Source: Thaumasiovibrio sp043421945 (GTDB lineage Bacteria > Pseudomonadota > Gammaproteobacteria > Enterobacterales > Vibrionaceae). From it: a DNA stretch of 24,294 bases. A model generated the notes under the pieces. It did not search any database. It was given only the letters and a program-made list of their open reading frames with translations, and was not told the origin of the DNA. This document shows, piece by piece, positions 7,049-14,421 of the stretch; within the stretch, counting starts at the first letter, position 1; each line of letters opens with the position of its first letter. The translations under genes were made by a program, and so were the position numbers. Location of the stretch: assembly GCA_043421945.1 (NCBI GenBank), contig JBHOGO010000075.1, forward strand, positions 1 to 24,294. The letters run 5' to 3'.

Positions 7049-7963
7049 ATGTCAAAAGAAGAGTACATGGATGTACCCAATACACCGATGCGCCGCAAGG
7101 CACCTTTCGCAGAGTTGATGTTACTGGCAGTCGCTATATTTTGGGGAACGAGTTACGGCTTAACAAAAGAAGTCTTGGTTTATGTCTCCGTGTTGGCCTT
7201 TTTGTTTGTTCGCTTTGCGATGACATTCTGTGTCCTGATTCCCTTATTCATTCGTGATTACCGGAAAGGGTTAGCATCAGATTGGTTAGCAGCGGTGCCA
7301 ACCGGGTTTGTACTCTTGGCTATCTTCATTTGTGAGACTTATGGTGTCTTTCATACTAGTGCATCCAATGCTGCCTTTTTAATTAGTTTGTGCATTCTTA
7401 TGACACCGTTTGTCGAGTGGTTTGTTTTTAAGCAGCCACCAAGTGAACGCATGTGGATGATGGCAGCATTGAGCATTGTGGGGGTTGGGATGCTCACAAT
7501 GGGTTCGTTCGATACATTGACGTTTAACCGTGGGGATCTCTTTATTTTATGTGCAGCGATACTGCGTGCTGTCATGGTCGTCATGACGAAGAAGGTCCTC
7601 AAAGGGAAGCACCTTTCTGCTTTATCGGTAACTACGGTTCAGTCTGGTGTCGTTATGCTGGGGGTGTCGATACTTCTTTTGGGAACGGGGTTTGAATGGC
7701 GGGAGCTATTCGTCACAGAGCATTCGTTTTGGAGTATCGCTATTTACTTGGTCGCGTTCTGTACGGTATTTGCTTTTTATGCTCAAAATTATGGTGTAAA
7801 ATATAGTACCCCCTCTAAGGTGAGCTTATTGATGGGCTCTGAACCTCTATTTGGCGCTCTGTTTGCTGTCGTCTGGCTTGGTGAAGCGCTAACACTCATG
7901 CAATGGGCTGGTGGTGTGATGATTGTTGCTGCGACTTGTTATATTGCTTTTGAGCGAGCGTAG
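7049..7963 (+). CDS. EamA/DMT-family transporter, probable exporter
   Basis: This 304-residue inner-membrane protein has two EamA repeats (roughly residues 20-150 and 165-300) and about ten membrane helices. Family motifs include FWGTSYGLTKE (about 33-43) in helix 1 and TPSKVSLLMGSEPLFGALFA near the end. DMT carriers such as RhtA and YdcZ-type proteins export amino acids and related metabolites. The start is ATG 7049, 8 nt after AAGGAG (7035-7040), which overlaps the stop of the dioxygenase gene; an upstream GTG at 7040 lies inside that ribosome site. The 12-nt spacing makes co-transcription nearly certain. Export of the product of the two upstream enzymes is the natural inference, though import cannot be excluded. 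Confidence 0.9.
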   Translation: MSKEEYMDVPNTPMRRKAPFAELMLLAVAIFWGTSYGLTKEVLVYVSVLAFLFVRFAMTFCVLIPLFIRDYRKGLASDWLAAVPTGFVLLAIFICETYGVFHTSASNAAFLISLCILMTPFVEWFVFKQPPSERMWMMAALSIVGVGMLTMGSFDTLTFNRGDLFILCAAILRAVMVVMTKKVLKGKHLSALSVTTVQSGVVMLGVSILLLGTGFEWRELFVTEHSFWSIAIYLVAFCTVFAFYAQNYGVKYSTPSKVSLLMGSEPLFGALFAVVWLGEALTLMQWAGGVMIVAATCYIAFERA

Positions 7964-7985
7964 CGAGTATTGACAACCAATCGCA

Positions 7986-8009
7986 ACTAGGTAAATGCAT
8001 TTACCTAGT
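7986..8009. other. 24-bp perfect palindrome after the exporter gene
   Basis: The arm ACTAGGTAAATG (7986-7997) is followed directly by its reverse complement CATTTACCTAGT, starting 22 bp after the exporter stop. There is no T tract on either strand, so it is not a standard intrinsic terminator, but as RNA it could cap the operon transcript. As DNA it could be an operator. Confidence 0.6.
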
Positions 8010-8489
8010 CGCCTGAATTAAACTCGAATTAGTCGCAAAGCATGACAAAAAAGGTGAATGCAATCAGATATATTTGTGATGTTGAGTCCAAAATTTCTCA
8101 GAGTTGTTAACTCCGCCGCATTGTTAATCTCGACCTAAAAAGAAGTTAGGTAAACAGTGCTGAACTTGGCTATAAGTGTGTGGAAACGTCAGCGTTATTG
8201 TTACGTTTATTGCTATTGCTATTGCTATTGCTATTGCTATTGCTTAGATGAACTATTGCTTAAATAAAAGCAGTGTTGATTGAAAGGCTGGGTTATTCTG
8301 CTTAAGCCAAGTGTCGTAATTCGTCATGATATTATCATGTCAGAACGTTAACACGATGAGCGAGATTATTTTCATCTGCACTTTCAACGAATAAGAACGA
8401 ATATTAGCCGTCTTTTTTGAGGAAGCAAAATAGCGACTCAAATTGAAGTGAATAGGGGGCGTCAACTAACAGTGTTGGGGGAATGTACC
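8010..8489. other. gene-free region with several small dyads
   Basis: I find no supported gene here. It contains GAGTT-GTT-AACTC (8101-8113), ACCTAA/TTAGGT (8133-8151, 7-nt loop), the ATTGCT tract (8209-8244) and a perfect CATGAT-ATT-ATCATG dyad (8325-8339), which is a possible operator for the lipoprotein gene. No convincing promoter could be fixed by eye. Confidence 0.5.
8209..8244 (+). repeat. hexanucleotide microsatellite, ATTGCT x6
   Basis: Six exact tandem copies of ATTGCT occupy 8209-8244, preceded by degenerate units (GTTATTGTTACGTTT) and followed by one isolated copy at 8255-8260. The tract lies about 245 bp before the lipoprotein start. Such tracts change length by slipped-strand mispairing; a six-base unit would change spacing, not reading frame. 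Confidence 0.9.
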
Positions 8490-9539
8490 ATGGGTGGTTA
8501 TTGGGCGAGGATGATCGTAACGTGCCTATTCGTCTTGATGGGTTGTGGCTCAGAAAATAATCTTCCGAAAGGGTATGTGGATAATGCTTTCAAGCCGATA
8601 GCCGACCGCGTGAATGGCGGAGAAGGCGATAATTTACATGCGTTGGTTGTCTGGCAAAAAGGTGTCACTCGATTTGAGTGGTACGGTGACGCACCTGGTA
8701 TGGCGGGAATGCTGCAAACCGAGCGGTTAATTGGCACGCCTGAGCGTCGATTCAATATGCATGAAATATCAAGGACTGTAGTCGCAATGCTAACCTTTAT
8801 TGCTATTGATGAAGGGAAAATAAAATCCACTGAGACACCTATTTATAAGTATTTGCCTAGCATGCCCAAGAGACCAAAGCGTTGGCGAACAATATCGGTA
8901 CAACATGCACTCGATATGGAAACAGGTTTAAATTTGGATGAGTTTGCGATCTCCAAACTTCGCTTTGACCATAACTGGAATCAGCTGAATCGTGCCGAAG
9001 ATATTATGGCTTTTATCTATAACCAAGAGTTTGCAGATAGTCCAGGGGATACTTTTCGAAGCAGTGGTAGTGCAACGTTACTATTGGCTAAAGCGCTAGA
9101 ACATGTCTACCAAAAACCTTTTGAAGTACTCGCTGAAGAAAAGTTATTTTCTCGTATCGGTATCCAAGATGCTCGCTGGCTACGTTACCTCGGTAGCCAA
9201 GAAACAGGTATCGATTTTGGCTTGCTGTTAACGAGTAGCGATATGATAAAGCTAGGGCAAGTGATTCTACAAGATGGAGAATGGGGAGAAGATAATATTT
9301 TTAACCCGAAATGGGCAAGTAAGGTTAAAAATCTCATCAATAGCGATGCCGAATTCAGTATGCACTTTGGGCGGTTACCCGAATTGAATGGAGCGTTGAT
9401 CGTACAAGGTGATGGTGAGCAATATATTGTTATTTCCCCGCAAAAGCAGGCTGTGATTGTAAGTGCCGCAGGTAATTATCATAGTGAGTCAAAACCTGTC
9501 TTGCAGCTCGTTTCTGATCTTCTACCGATATTATATTGA
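8490..9539 (+). CDS. lipoprotein with serine beta-lactamase/PBP fold, catalytic motifs lost
   Basis: The 349-residue product starts at ATG 8490 after GGGGGA; the frame can be extended to 8448 but that start has no ribosome site. The signal peptide ends in a lipobox, VLMGC (C19), with Gly at +2, so outer-membrane anchoring is likely. The body matches the class C beta-lactamase/serine hydrolase family: FNMHEISRTVVAML then AIDEGKI, ALDMETGL, PGDTFRSSGSATLLLAKALE, LFSRIGIQDARW and QYIVISPQKQAVIV. All three active-site motifs are altered. The SxxK motif is S94-R-T-V97, so the general-base Lys is missing. The Tyr of the YxN motif is absent from FRSSGS. The HGG/KTG site reads QGDG. It is probably a non-catalytic binding protein, perhaps for peptidoglycan or a small ligand. 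A Rob-like regulator follows directly. Confidence 0.85.
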   Translation: MGGYWARMIVTCLFVLMGCGSENNLPKGYVDNAFKPIADRVNGGEGDNLHALVVWQKGVTRFEWYGDAPGMAGMLQTERLIGTPERRFNMHEISRTVVAMLTFIAIDEGKIKSTETPIYKYLPSMPKRPKRWRTISVQHALDMETGLNLDEFAISKLRFDHNWNQLNRAEDIMAFIYNQEFADSPGDTFRSSGSATLLLAKALEHVYQKPFEVLAEEKLFSRIGIQDARWLRYLGSQETGIDFGLLLTSSDMIKLGQVILQDGEWGEDNIFNPKWASKVKNLINSDAEFSMHFGRLPELNGALIVQGDGEQYIVISPQKQAVIVSAAGNYHSESKPVLQLVSDLLPILY

Positions 9540-9596
9540 GCATTGCTTTACTGAATATATTTTGATTAAGTTTTGAAAGCGTGGTGGTCAGTTTTT

Positions 9597-10961
9597 GTGA
9601 ATAAGATTTTACGGGCTATTGATTTTATTGAAAGTCATTTACCGATTGGTACTAGTATTGAAGAAATTGCTAACCATTGTTTTACTTCAAAATGGCATCT
9701 TCAGAAGTGTTTCAAAAATACTGTTGGGTTATCGATTGGTCAATATCAGCGATACCGTTTATTAAGTTTAGCTGCGCAACGTATCGCGAGTACCCAAGAG
9801 CGAATCCTCGACATCGCCATCGAGTATGGCTTTGAATCTCAAGAAGCATTTGCTCGATCTTTTAAGCGCTTTGCCAATGTTTCTCCGCGTAATCTGAGGA
9901 ACAACCCACAGTGGGCTGCACTCATCACATTACAAAAGCTGGATAAAAAAGCGCTGAGTAATATCGAGTGCTATCGACGCATACAGTCAGAGTTAATCAC
10001 TGAAGAATCACAGCGTTGGGCAAGCTATTGCTATCAAGTGCCAAATAGCGCTGATGATAATATCAGCGTCATTTCTCAAGTGATGTCATTTTGGGAAACT
10101 TTTTATCGCCGTGATGAACTTCCTGCTATGAAAGATAGAACACCAGTATTGATGGAGTTTAGGCAACTCAATCATTTTACCAGTGGTTCCTTTCCTATGG
10201 CGATTGCTTACCCGATACATAAAAATGAGCCGGTACCGAGTGACATGATTGAAGTCGTATTACCAAAGCGTCAGATGTATCGTTTCGTTTTACCATCCAC
10301 TGACCACGCACTTCCTTTCCTTAATTACCTATATACCAATTGGTGTCAAAATCAGAAGGTAGCAATTGGTATACCACCATTGATTTGGAAGGGGGGAGTA
10401 GGGGAGTTTTTAACTTGTCTCGTTCCGGCTAAACCAGAAAGTACGAGTGAATTGCCTATCGGTATGGTTACTTCACCTCAAATAGTGGTTAGCCCAGAAG
10501 CAAGCGTGCAGGTCAAAGAGGTCAGCTTACCGGAGCTAGATAATTTCGGTTCACGGCGTATTAGTAGCTTCCTTCGCCGGTTTAAGTCACTAACTGATCT
10601 AGAGCTTAATTGTGAATGTGTCTATTTTAGCGATAATGTCCAGTATGTTAATAAGGTCGAAATACAACCCTTCAAGATCTATATTCGAGAGGAAGCGGCA
10701 AGCACGAGCACCATGATTAGCGGTGATTTCACTTCGGCCTGCATTAGAAAATTAAATGTGCCTTCTGGTCAATATTTACAATCCCAATGGCGAGGAACAA
10801 TATTGGATGTAGAACATGGGTTAGAGGTTTTCTTTCATGATTACCTTCAAAGCTCTCCGTTTTACTATACGCCTCAAACACAGTTTATTACGGGATTATG
10901 TGTAGAGAATGGTTTCTACTCATTTACGTTAAATACCCCTGTAAAACGACGACGTGGTTAA
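9597..10961 (+). CDS. AraC/Rob-like regulator with a long C-terminal GyrI-like region
   Basis: The N-terminal domain (about residues 1-105 from GTG 9597) is an AraC double HTH close to Rob/SoxS/MarA: SIEEIANHCFTSKWHLQKCF, then ILDIAIEYGFESQEAFARSF and RNLRNNPQWAAL. The remaining 350 residues look like two consecutive effector-binding halves of the GyrI type. The first is around 195-290 (EVVLPKRQMYRFVLPSTDHA). The second is around 310-445 (SVQVKEVSLPELDNFGSRRI, then PSGQYLQSQWRGTILDVEHG). Rob carries only one such domain. The frame extends to TTG 9573, but alignment to Rob favours GTG 9597, with GGTGG 8-9 nt upstream. It lies about 57 bp after the lipoprotein stop, so the two are probably co-transcribed or functionally paired. 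Its ligand is unknown. Confidence 0.85.
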   Translation: MNKILRAIDFIESHLPIGTSIEEIANHCFTSKWHLQKCFKNTVGLSIGQYQRYRLLSLAAQRIASTQERILDIAIEYGFESQEAFARSFKRFANVSPRNLRNNPQWAALITLQKLDKKALSNIECYRRIQSELITEESQRWASYCYQVPNSADDNISVISQVMSFWETFYRRDELPAMKDRTPVLMEFRQLNHFTSGSFPMAIAYPIHKNEPVPSDMIEVVLPKRQMYRFVLPSTDHALPFLNYLYTNWCQNQKVAIGIPPLIWKGGVGEFLTCLVPAKPESTSELPIGMVTSPQIVVSPEASVQVKEVSLPELDNFGSRRISSFLRRFKSLTDLELNCECVYFSDNVQYVNKVEIQPFKIYIREEAASTSTMISGDFTSACIRKLNVPSGQYLQSQWRGTILDVEHGLEVFFHDYLQSSPFYYTPQTQFITGLCVENGFYSFTLNTPVKRRRG

Positions 10962-11023
10962 TACCAATGTCTATATTACCAATGGTTTTCATCATCATCG
11001 TTTTTAATGTAATCGTTTTCAGG

Positions 11024-11048
11024 GCGCGTCACCGCGATGGTAACGCGC
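11024..11048. terminator. hairpin between convergent genes, possible bidirectional terminator
   Basis: GCGCGTCACC (11024-11033) pairs with GGTAACGCGC (11039-11048), with one C-A mismatch and loop GCGAT. It sits in the 100-bp gap between the AraC gene and the minus-strand gene ending at 11062. Neither strand has a clear T tract. Confidence 0.45.
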
Positions 11049-11061
11049 TAAAAGTAGGATG

Positions 11062-12627
11062 TTATGGCATAAGCTTAATGTGTAGAAAATCATCTGAGGT
11101 ATGTTGATACCCAACGACGTCGATTGTTGGAGGTCCACTTAAACTAGGGTTGTTTGAGTAGCCAAAGGGTTCGGTGGGGATCCCTGATCTTGAAAAAGAG
11201 AGGCGTCCATTATTATCAATATCTTGCATCGCAAAAACGACATACTTCCCAGCAGGGAGCTCACCAAGCGATATCGACTGCGTTGCTGCTTCTACAGGAA
11301 ATACACCACTAAACACAGTGGGCAACCCCATTAAATCGTCATTTTCTCCATAGACAAGCACAGTGATAGGAGTATCACCCTTTTTAAGGTTTTCGAGTTT
11401 AACATTGAGTGGGTAATCTACTGTCTCATAAATGATGGGCTGAGGGAGCAAAGTAGTTTCTAATACTTTGCTAGATAGTGTGACAGCAAATAGGAAACTG
11501 CTTGTTATCGCAAAGGCTTTAGTAGGAGACCACTGGCGTTGGTGTGACGCTTCATTAATTAAAGCTGGAATAAATAGAGTCATAACTAATAAGAGAATAA
11601 TGAGGTGGTAGCTATCAGTTGCACGTAATGTGATTAATGTCGGTGCAGCAATAAAAATTAGAATACTTTGCCATGCGAATACCTGAAGTGAGTGTCGTCC
11701 CAGTAACGATAATCCTCTAATGTTTAGTACTTTTGGATAGACATTGATCAGCCTGCCAACTAGATAGATCCAAACGGACAGGCTCAGTAAGCGTAGCCAA
11801 CCTAATTCGGGTTTATCCGCCAGTGAGTACAATATTCCCGGATGAAGCCCTTGTGAGAGAAAAGCGCCATAGTGAGCTGCGAAAAGCAGTATAGCGATCG
11901 TACATACCAAATAAGTGACCCATGTGTGTTTAAACCAGTTTACGGGGTGGTGGCAGTGGTGATATCCAAGTGCAGAGCCGACGATAAAGAGTAATTGCCA
12001 AGCAAACGGGTCAAAATATCCGACACTAATAACAAGCTCTGGGGAGATCACTGTATAGAGGGGAGCCAACATTTCTTGTTCAATGTAACCGCTGCACAAC
12101 CATAGCCCGATACTGCTTGCCAAGACGGGCAGGGTCAGGTTGTGTTTAAACATTACAATTAATGCAGGAAGCAGCAGCATAAAGAGAATATAGAGGGGTA
12201 GAATGTCGAAGTAAGCGGGTCTATTCAGTAAGAGCGCGCTTAGCCAAGTGGCATGAAAAGGTGCTGATATGAAGTTTGGAACATTTGGCGAGAGATTAGC
12301 TTGCCCATGGCTAAAAATGAGGCTGACATTATGATACCAAAAATAGACCACGATTAGGCACGCTATATGGTAACCATAAATAGTCAGAGCACGTCTCCAT
12401 GCTTTACGCGTTATTTGTGCGTTAGTCAGTGTGTCCGCACTGTAAATCATCCCTGCAAGTAAGCCAGAGATGAAGACAAACCCCTCCGCGGCGCCAACTT
12501 GGCCAAAGGGTTGTAATGTCAACCATTGTAGTGGGGTGTTACCGTTACTTATCCAGACGAGGTGATTGACCGTCATCGCGATAAGTAGCCAGCCTCGAAT
12601 ACCGTCCAGTCCTTCTATACGTTTCAT
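11062..12627 (-). CDS. OpgC-type membrane protein fused to a DUF2141 domain
   Basis: This 521-residue protein starts at ATG 12627 after AAGGAAGGA; a longer frame to 12708 lacks a ribosome site. Residues 1-400 resemble the OpgC_C family of polytopic membrane proteins linked to succinylation of periplasmic glucans: RIEGLDGIRGWLLIAMTVNH at the N terminus and AAEGFVFISGLLAGMIY (about 65-81), then about nine to ten helices. Residues about 410-521 match DUF2141, a secreted beta-sandwich-like domain: SLGELPAGKYVVFAMQDIDN, then SGIPTEPFGYSNNPSLSGPP. The tail follows the last helix and probably lies in the periplasm. The fusion suggests a membrane acyl-transfer enzyme with an attached carbohydrate or surface-binding module; that function is inferred. 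The divergent LysR gene at 12908 is the likely regulator. Confidence 0.85.
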   Translation of the reverse strand: MKRIEGLDGIRGWLLIAMTVNHLVWISNGNTPLQWLTLQPFGQVGAAEGFVFISGLLAGMIYSADTLTNAQITRKAWRRALTIYGYHIACLIVVYFWYHNVSLIFSHGQANLSPNVPNFISAPFHATWLSALLLNRPAYFDILPLYILFMLLLPALIVMFKHNLTLPVLASSIGLWLCSGYIEQEMLAPLYTVISPELVISVGYFDPFAWQLLFIVGSALGYHHCHHPVNWFKHTWVTYLVCTIAILLFAAHYGAFLSQGLHPGILYSLADKPELGWLRLLSLSVWIYLVGRLINVYPKVLNIRGLSLLGRHSLQVFAWQSILIFIAAPTLITLRATDSYHLIILLLVMTLFIPALINEASHQRQWSPTKAFAITSSFLFAVTLSSKVLETTLLPQPIIYETVDYPLNVKLENLKKGDTPITVLVYGENDDLMGLPTVFSGVFPVEAATQSISLGELPAGKYVVFAMQDIDNNGRLSFSRSGIPTEPFGYSNNPSLSGPPTIDVVGYQHTSDDFLHIKLMP

Positions 12628-12741
12628 TATTCCTTCCTTTGCAAATATGTGTTCGCATCCCTTACTATTCAATGGTCTATGAAGTGCTTTGAATGAGAGG
12701 ATTAGCAAAGATTATCGTGACTGAATGAGCGATATCTGACT

Positions 12742-12802
12742 AAAAGTGTGCTTTTGGACTCTATTTTTTTGCTTTAACCTGAGCAAAATAAGCTTGAGCA
12801 AA
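12742..12802. promoter_or_regulatory. dyad and direct repeat between divergent genes
   Basis: The 280-bp gap 12628-12907 separates the divergent OpgC-like and LysR genes. It holds AAAAG-TGTG-CTTTT (12742-12755) and two direct copies of TGAGCAAA (12780-12787 and 12795-12802, period 15). Either could be part of a LysR binding region; no strong promoter could be assigned by eye. Confidence 0.3.
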
Positions 12803-12907
12803 GGGATAGGATGTGTGAGAAATCCAAGATATGTCTGAAATATAAACATTTGAAAGCACAGACTCACCGATATACCCTAGCGGGAGTTTGTATGGAACGC
12901 GGTGTTT

Positions 12908-13840
12908 ATGAAAGATCTTTACTTAACGTTGGACTTGAACCTTTTGAAGGTGTTTATGGCGATTTATCATCATCGTCATATGGGGAAAGCAGCAGAGCAT
13001 TTATTCGTTAGCCAACCAGCCGTTAGCCAGTCACTTCAAAAACTAAGACATCACTTCGATGATGGGCTTTTTGTTAAGACCCCACAGGGAATGATGCCGA
13101 CTCCTTTTTCCGAGCAACTTGCCGATCGGCTGATACCTGTGATGGGTGATCTCCATAAAGCCGTTAACCAATCTGTTCGCTTTGATCCCATGACGTGCCG
13201 TAGGCATTTACAGGTGGTTTTAAACAGCCAACTGGCCACCTCAATGATTGGGAAGCTCATGGAGGAGCTTAATGAAAAGGCGCCATACGTTAACATTGAA
13301 GTGCTGAGCTGGAATGACAACACGCTAAATAGACTCAATCAAGGTGAAGAGTTACTTGTTTTTCATTATGACGGAGTCAAAACACCGAGTAGTGTTTCTA
13401 AGCAGGTGATCAGTGAACTATTGTCTAGCCTCTATGTACGTCAAGGGCACCCATTAGGGGAATCTATTACGTCAATAAAGCAATTAAGGGGCTTTGATAT
13501 TGCTTCCGTTATTATCCCCGGTTACAACGCGGATAAAGCGCATATCGTGCAATATTTAGAAGCGCAAGGTGAGGTCGCAAATGTTGGGTTTCGTTCAGAA
13601 TATCCATTAGCGATTGTTGATGCTCTCGCTCACTCCGATATGTATTTACCCGGTTTATCCATTTTTCCGTTGCATCATTTCCCGGGTGTTCGTAGGGTTG
13701 CGATTGATATCGAAGGATCTCGGTATGCTGTCAATGTTTGCGCCTATCGCCATCAACGCTTTGATGATGACCCTTTATTTCAATGGCTTACTGAAACTGT
13801 TCGCCGAATCCTTATAAACCTTTCCTCGGTTAAAAATTAA
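12908..13840 (+). CDS. LysR-family regulator, LeuO/NodD-like branch
   Basis: This 310-residue LysR-type regulator opens with DLNLLKVFMAIYHHRHMGKA, then SQPAVSQSLQKLRHHFDDGL and a basic wing ending TPFSEQLADRL. That pattern is shared with LeuO, NodD and similar regulators rather than the AaeR branch. The effector domain (about 90-300) is less typical. The start is taken at ATG 12908; a GTG at 12902 is in frame and the ribosome site is weak for both. It is divergent from the OpgC-DUF2141 gene and most likely regulates it. A strong terminator at 13912 ends its transcript. Confidence 0.9.
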   Translation: MKDLYLTLDLNLLKVFMAIYHHRHMGKAAEHLFVSQPAVSQSLQKLRHHFDDGLFVKTPQGMMPTPFSEQLADRLIPVMGDLHKAVNQSVRFDPMTCRRHLQVVLNSQLATSMIGKLMEELNEKAPYVNIEVLSWNDNTLNRLNQGEELLVFHYDGVKTPSSVSKQVISELLSSLYVRQGHPLGESITSIKQLRGFDIASVIIPGYNADKAHIVQYLEAQGEVANVGFRSEYPLAIVDALAHSDMYLPGLSIFPLHHFPGVRRVAIDIEGSRYAVNVCAYRHQRFDDDPLFQWLTETVRRILINLSSVKN

Positions 13841-13911
13841 CCTCATAAGCAGTGCTTACTTAGGTTAAGCGATGTTCATCATCAATATTCAGCTCTGCTC
13901 GTATTTTCTTT

Positions 13912-13938
13912 AAAGCCTTCGCATTGCCGAAGGCTTTT
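13912..13938 (+). terminator. intrinsic terminator of the LysR gene
   Basis: AAAGCCTTCG (13912-13921) and CGAAGGCTTT (13928-13937) form a perfect 10-bp stem with a 6-nt loop. The A-rich 5' and T-rich 3' ends suit termination on both strands, but only the plus strand has a gene leading in (stop at 13840). Confidence 0.9.
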
Positions 13939-13967
13939 GTCGTAATCAATCTATTTTCGGACGCGAC

Positions 13968-13990
13968 AATCGTCAAATTAATCGTCAAAT
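13968..13990 (+). repeat. 12-bp period tandem repeat
   Basis: AATCGTCAAAT occurs at 13968-13978 and again at 13980-13990. The rest of 13939-14262 shows only a short ATTC tract near 14135-14150. I see no gene between 13841 and 14421. Confidence 0.4.
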
Positions 13991-14262
13991 GGTACGAACG
14001 ACTTTCTTTTAGAATCGCTGCGTGAGCGAGGTGAGATAGGCTTTAGTCGCATATTATGTCGCTTGTAGAGGCCACGGCATAAAGTACGCTATTGCTAATA
14101 TGTTGTGAAAGCGCCCAAGCATACGTATACCTATTCATTCATTCATTTAAAATTATCGTGAGTCAGCTCAATTCGTACGCGTATTTGGGCTTACATTACC
14201 GTCTGCACATCAGCGAGTGATTGCTGATAAGTCCCCCCCTTCCTATCACTAGCACTGTCATT

Positions 14263-14274
14263 ATTGTCGACGAC
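14263..14274. promoter_or_regulatory. degenerate GntR operator copy (site 1)
   Basis: ATTGTCGACGAC matches the full palindrome ATTGTCGACAAT except for the last three bases. It is followed by a second dyad TAGAC-TAAT-GTCTA (14275-14288). It is the most distal of four related sites before the GntR gene. Confidence 0.5.
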
Positions 14275-14294
14275 TAGACTAATGTCTAATCGTT

Positions 14295-14306
14295 ATTGTC
14301 GACAAT
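14295..14306. promoter_or_regulatory. perfect GntR operator ATTGTCGACAAT (site 2)
   Basis: This perfect 12-bp palindrome is 116 bp before the GntR start. Palindromes of this kind are typical for FCD-type GntR repressors. Identical repetition at site 4 supports specific binding by the adjacent regulator. Confidence 0.75.
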
Positions 14307-14356
14307 TTATTTGAAAATAATGCAATTCACTGCTTAAGTTCTTTCATAAAGTCTTT

Positions 14357-14368
14357 TTTGTAGACAAT
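14357..14368. promoter_or_regulatory. near-match GntR operator (site 3)
   Basis: TTTGTAGACAAT differs from the perfect palindrome at two positions and lies between sites 2 and 4, where a promoter for the prp cluster would be expected. Confidence 0.5.
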
Positions 14369-14397
14369 CTGAAGCGGACACAATGTAGAAATTAATT

Positions 14398-14409
14398 ATT
14401 GTCGACAAT
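14398..14409. promoter_or_regulatory. perfect GntR operator ATTGTCGACAAT (site 4)
   Basis: This second perfect copy ends 12 bp before the GntR start, immediately upstream of the GAGG ribosome site. Binding here would block transcription of the regulator and the prp genes, which indicates autoregulation. Confidence 0.75.
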
Positions 14410-14421
14410 GATGAGGTATCA

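Noticed and set aside
8180..8275. A possible small coding sequence through the ATTGCT repeat (Tyr-Cys or Ile-Ala repeats)
   Set aside because: All three frames are open only because of the repeat; no ribosome site or conserved-looking flanking sequence supports translation.
8490..9539. An active class C beta-lactamase or resistance gene
   Set aside because: The catalytic Lys, Tyr and HGG/KTG motifs are all absent, so a resistance call is not supported.
12811..13011. A plus-strand ORF of 66 aa upstream of the second LysR gene
   Set aside because: It overlaps the LysR start in a different frame, and the LysR frame has a clear HTH from its first residues.
14130..14262. A sigma-54 promoter for prp genes
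   Set aside because: No GG-N10-GC core with TGGCAC/TTGCA spacing was found, and the regulator is GntR type rather than a sigma-54 activator.
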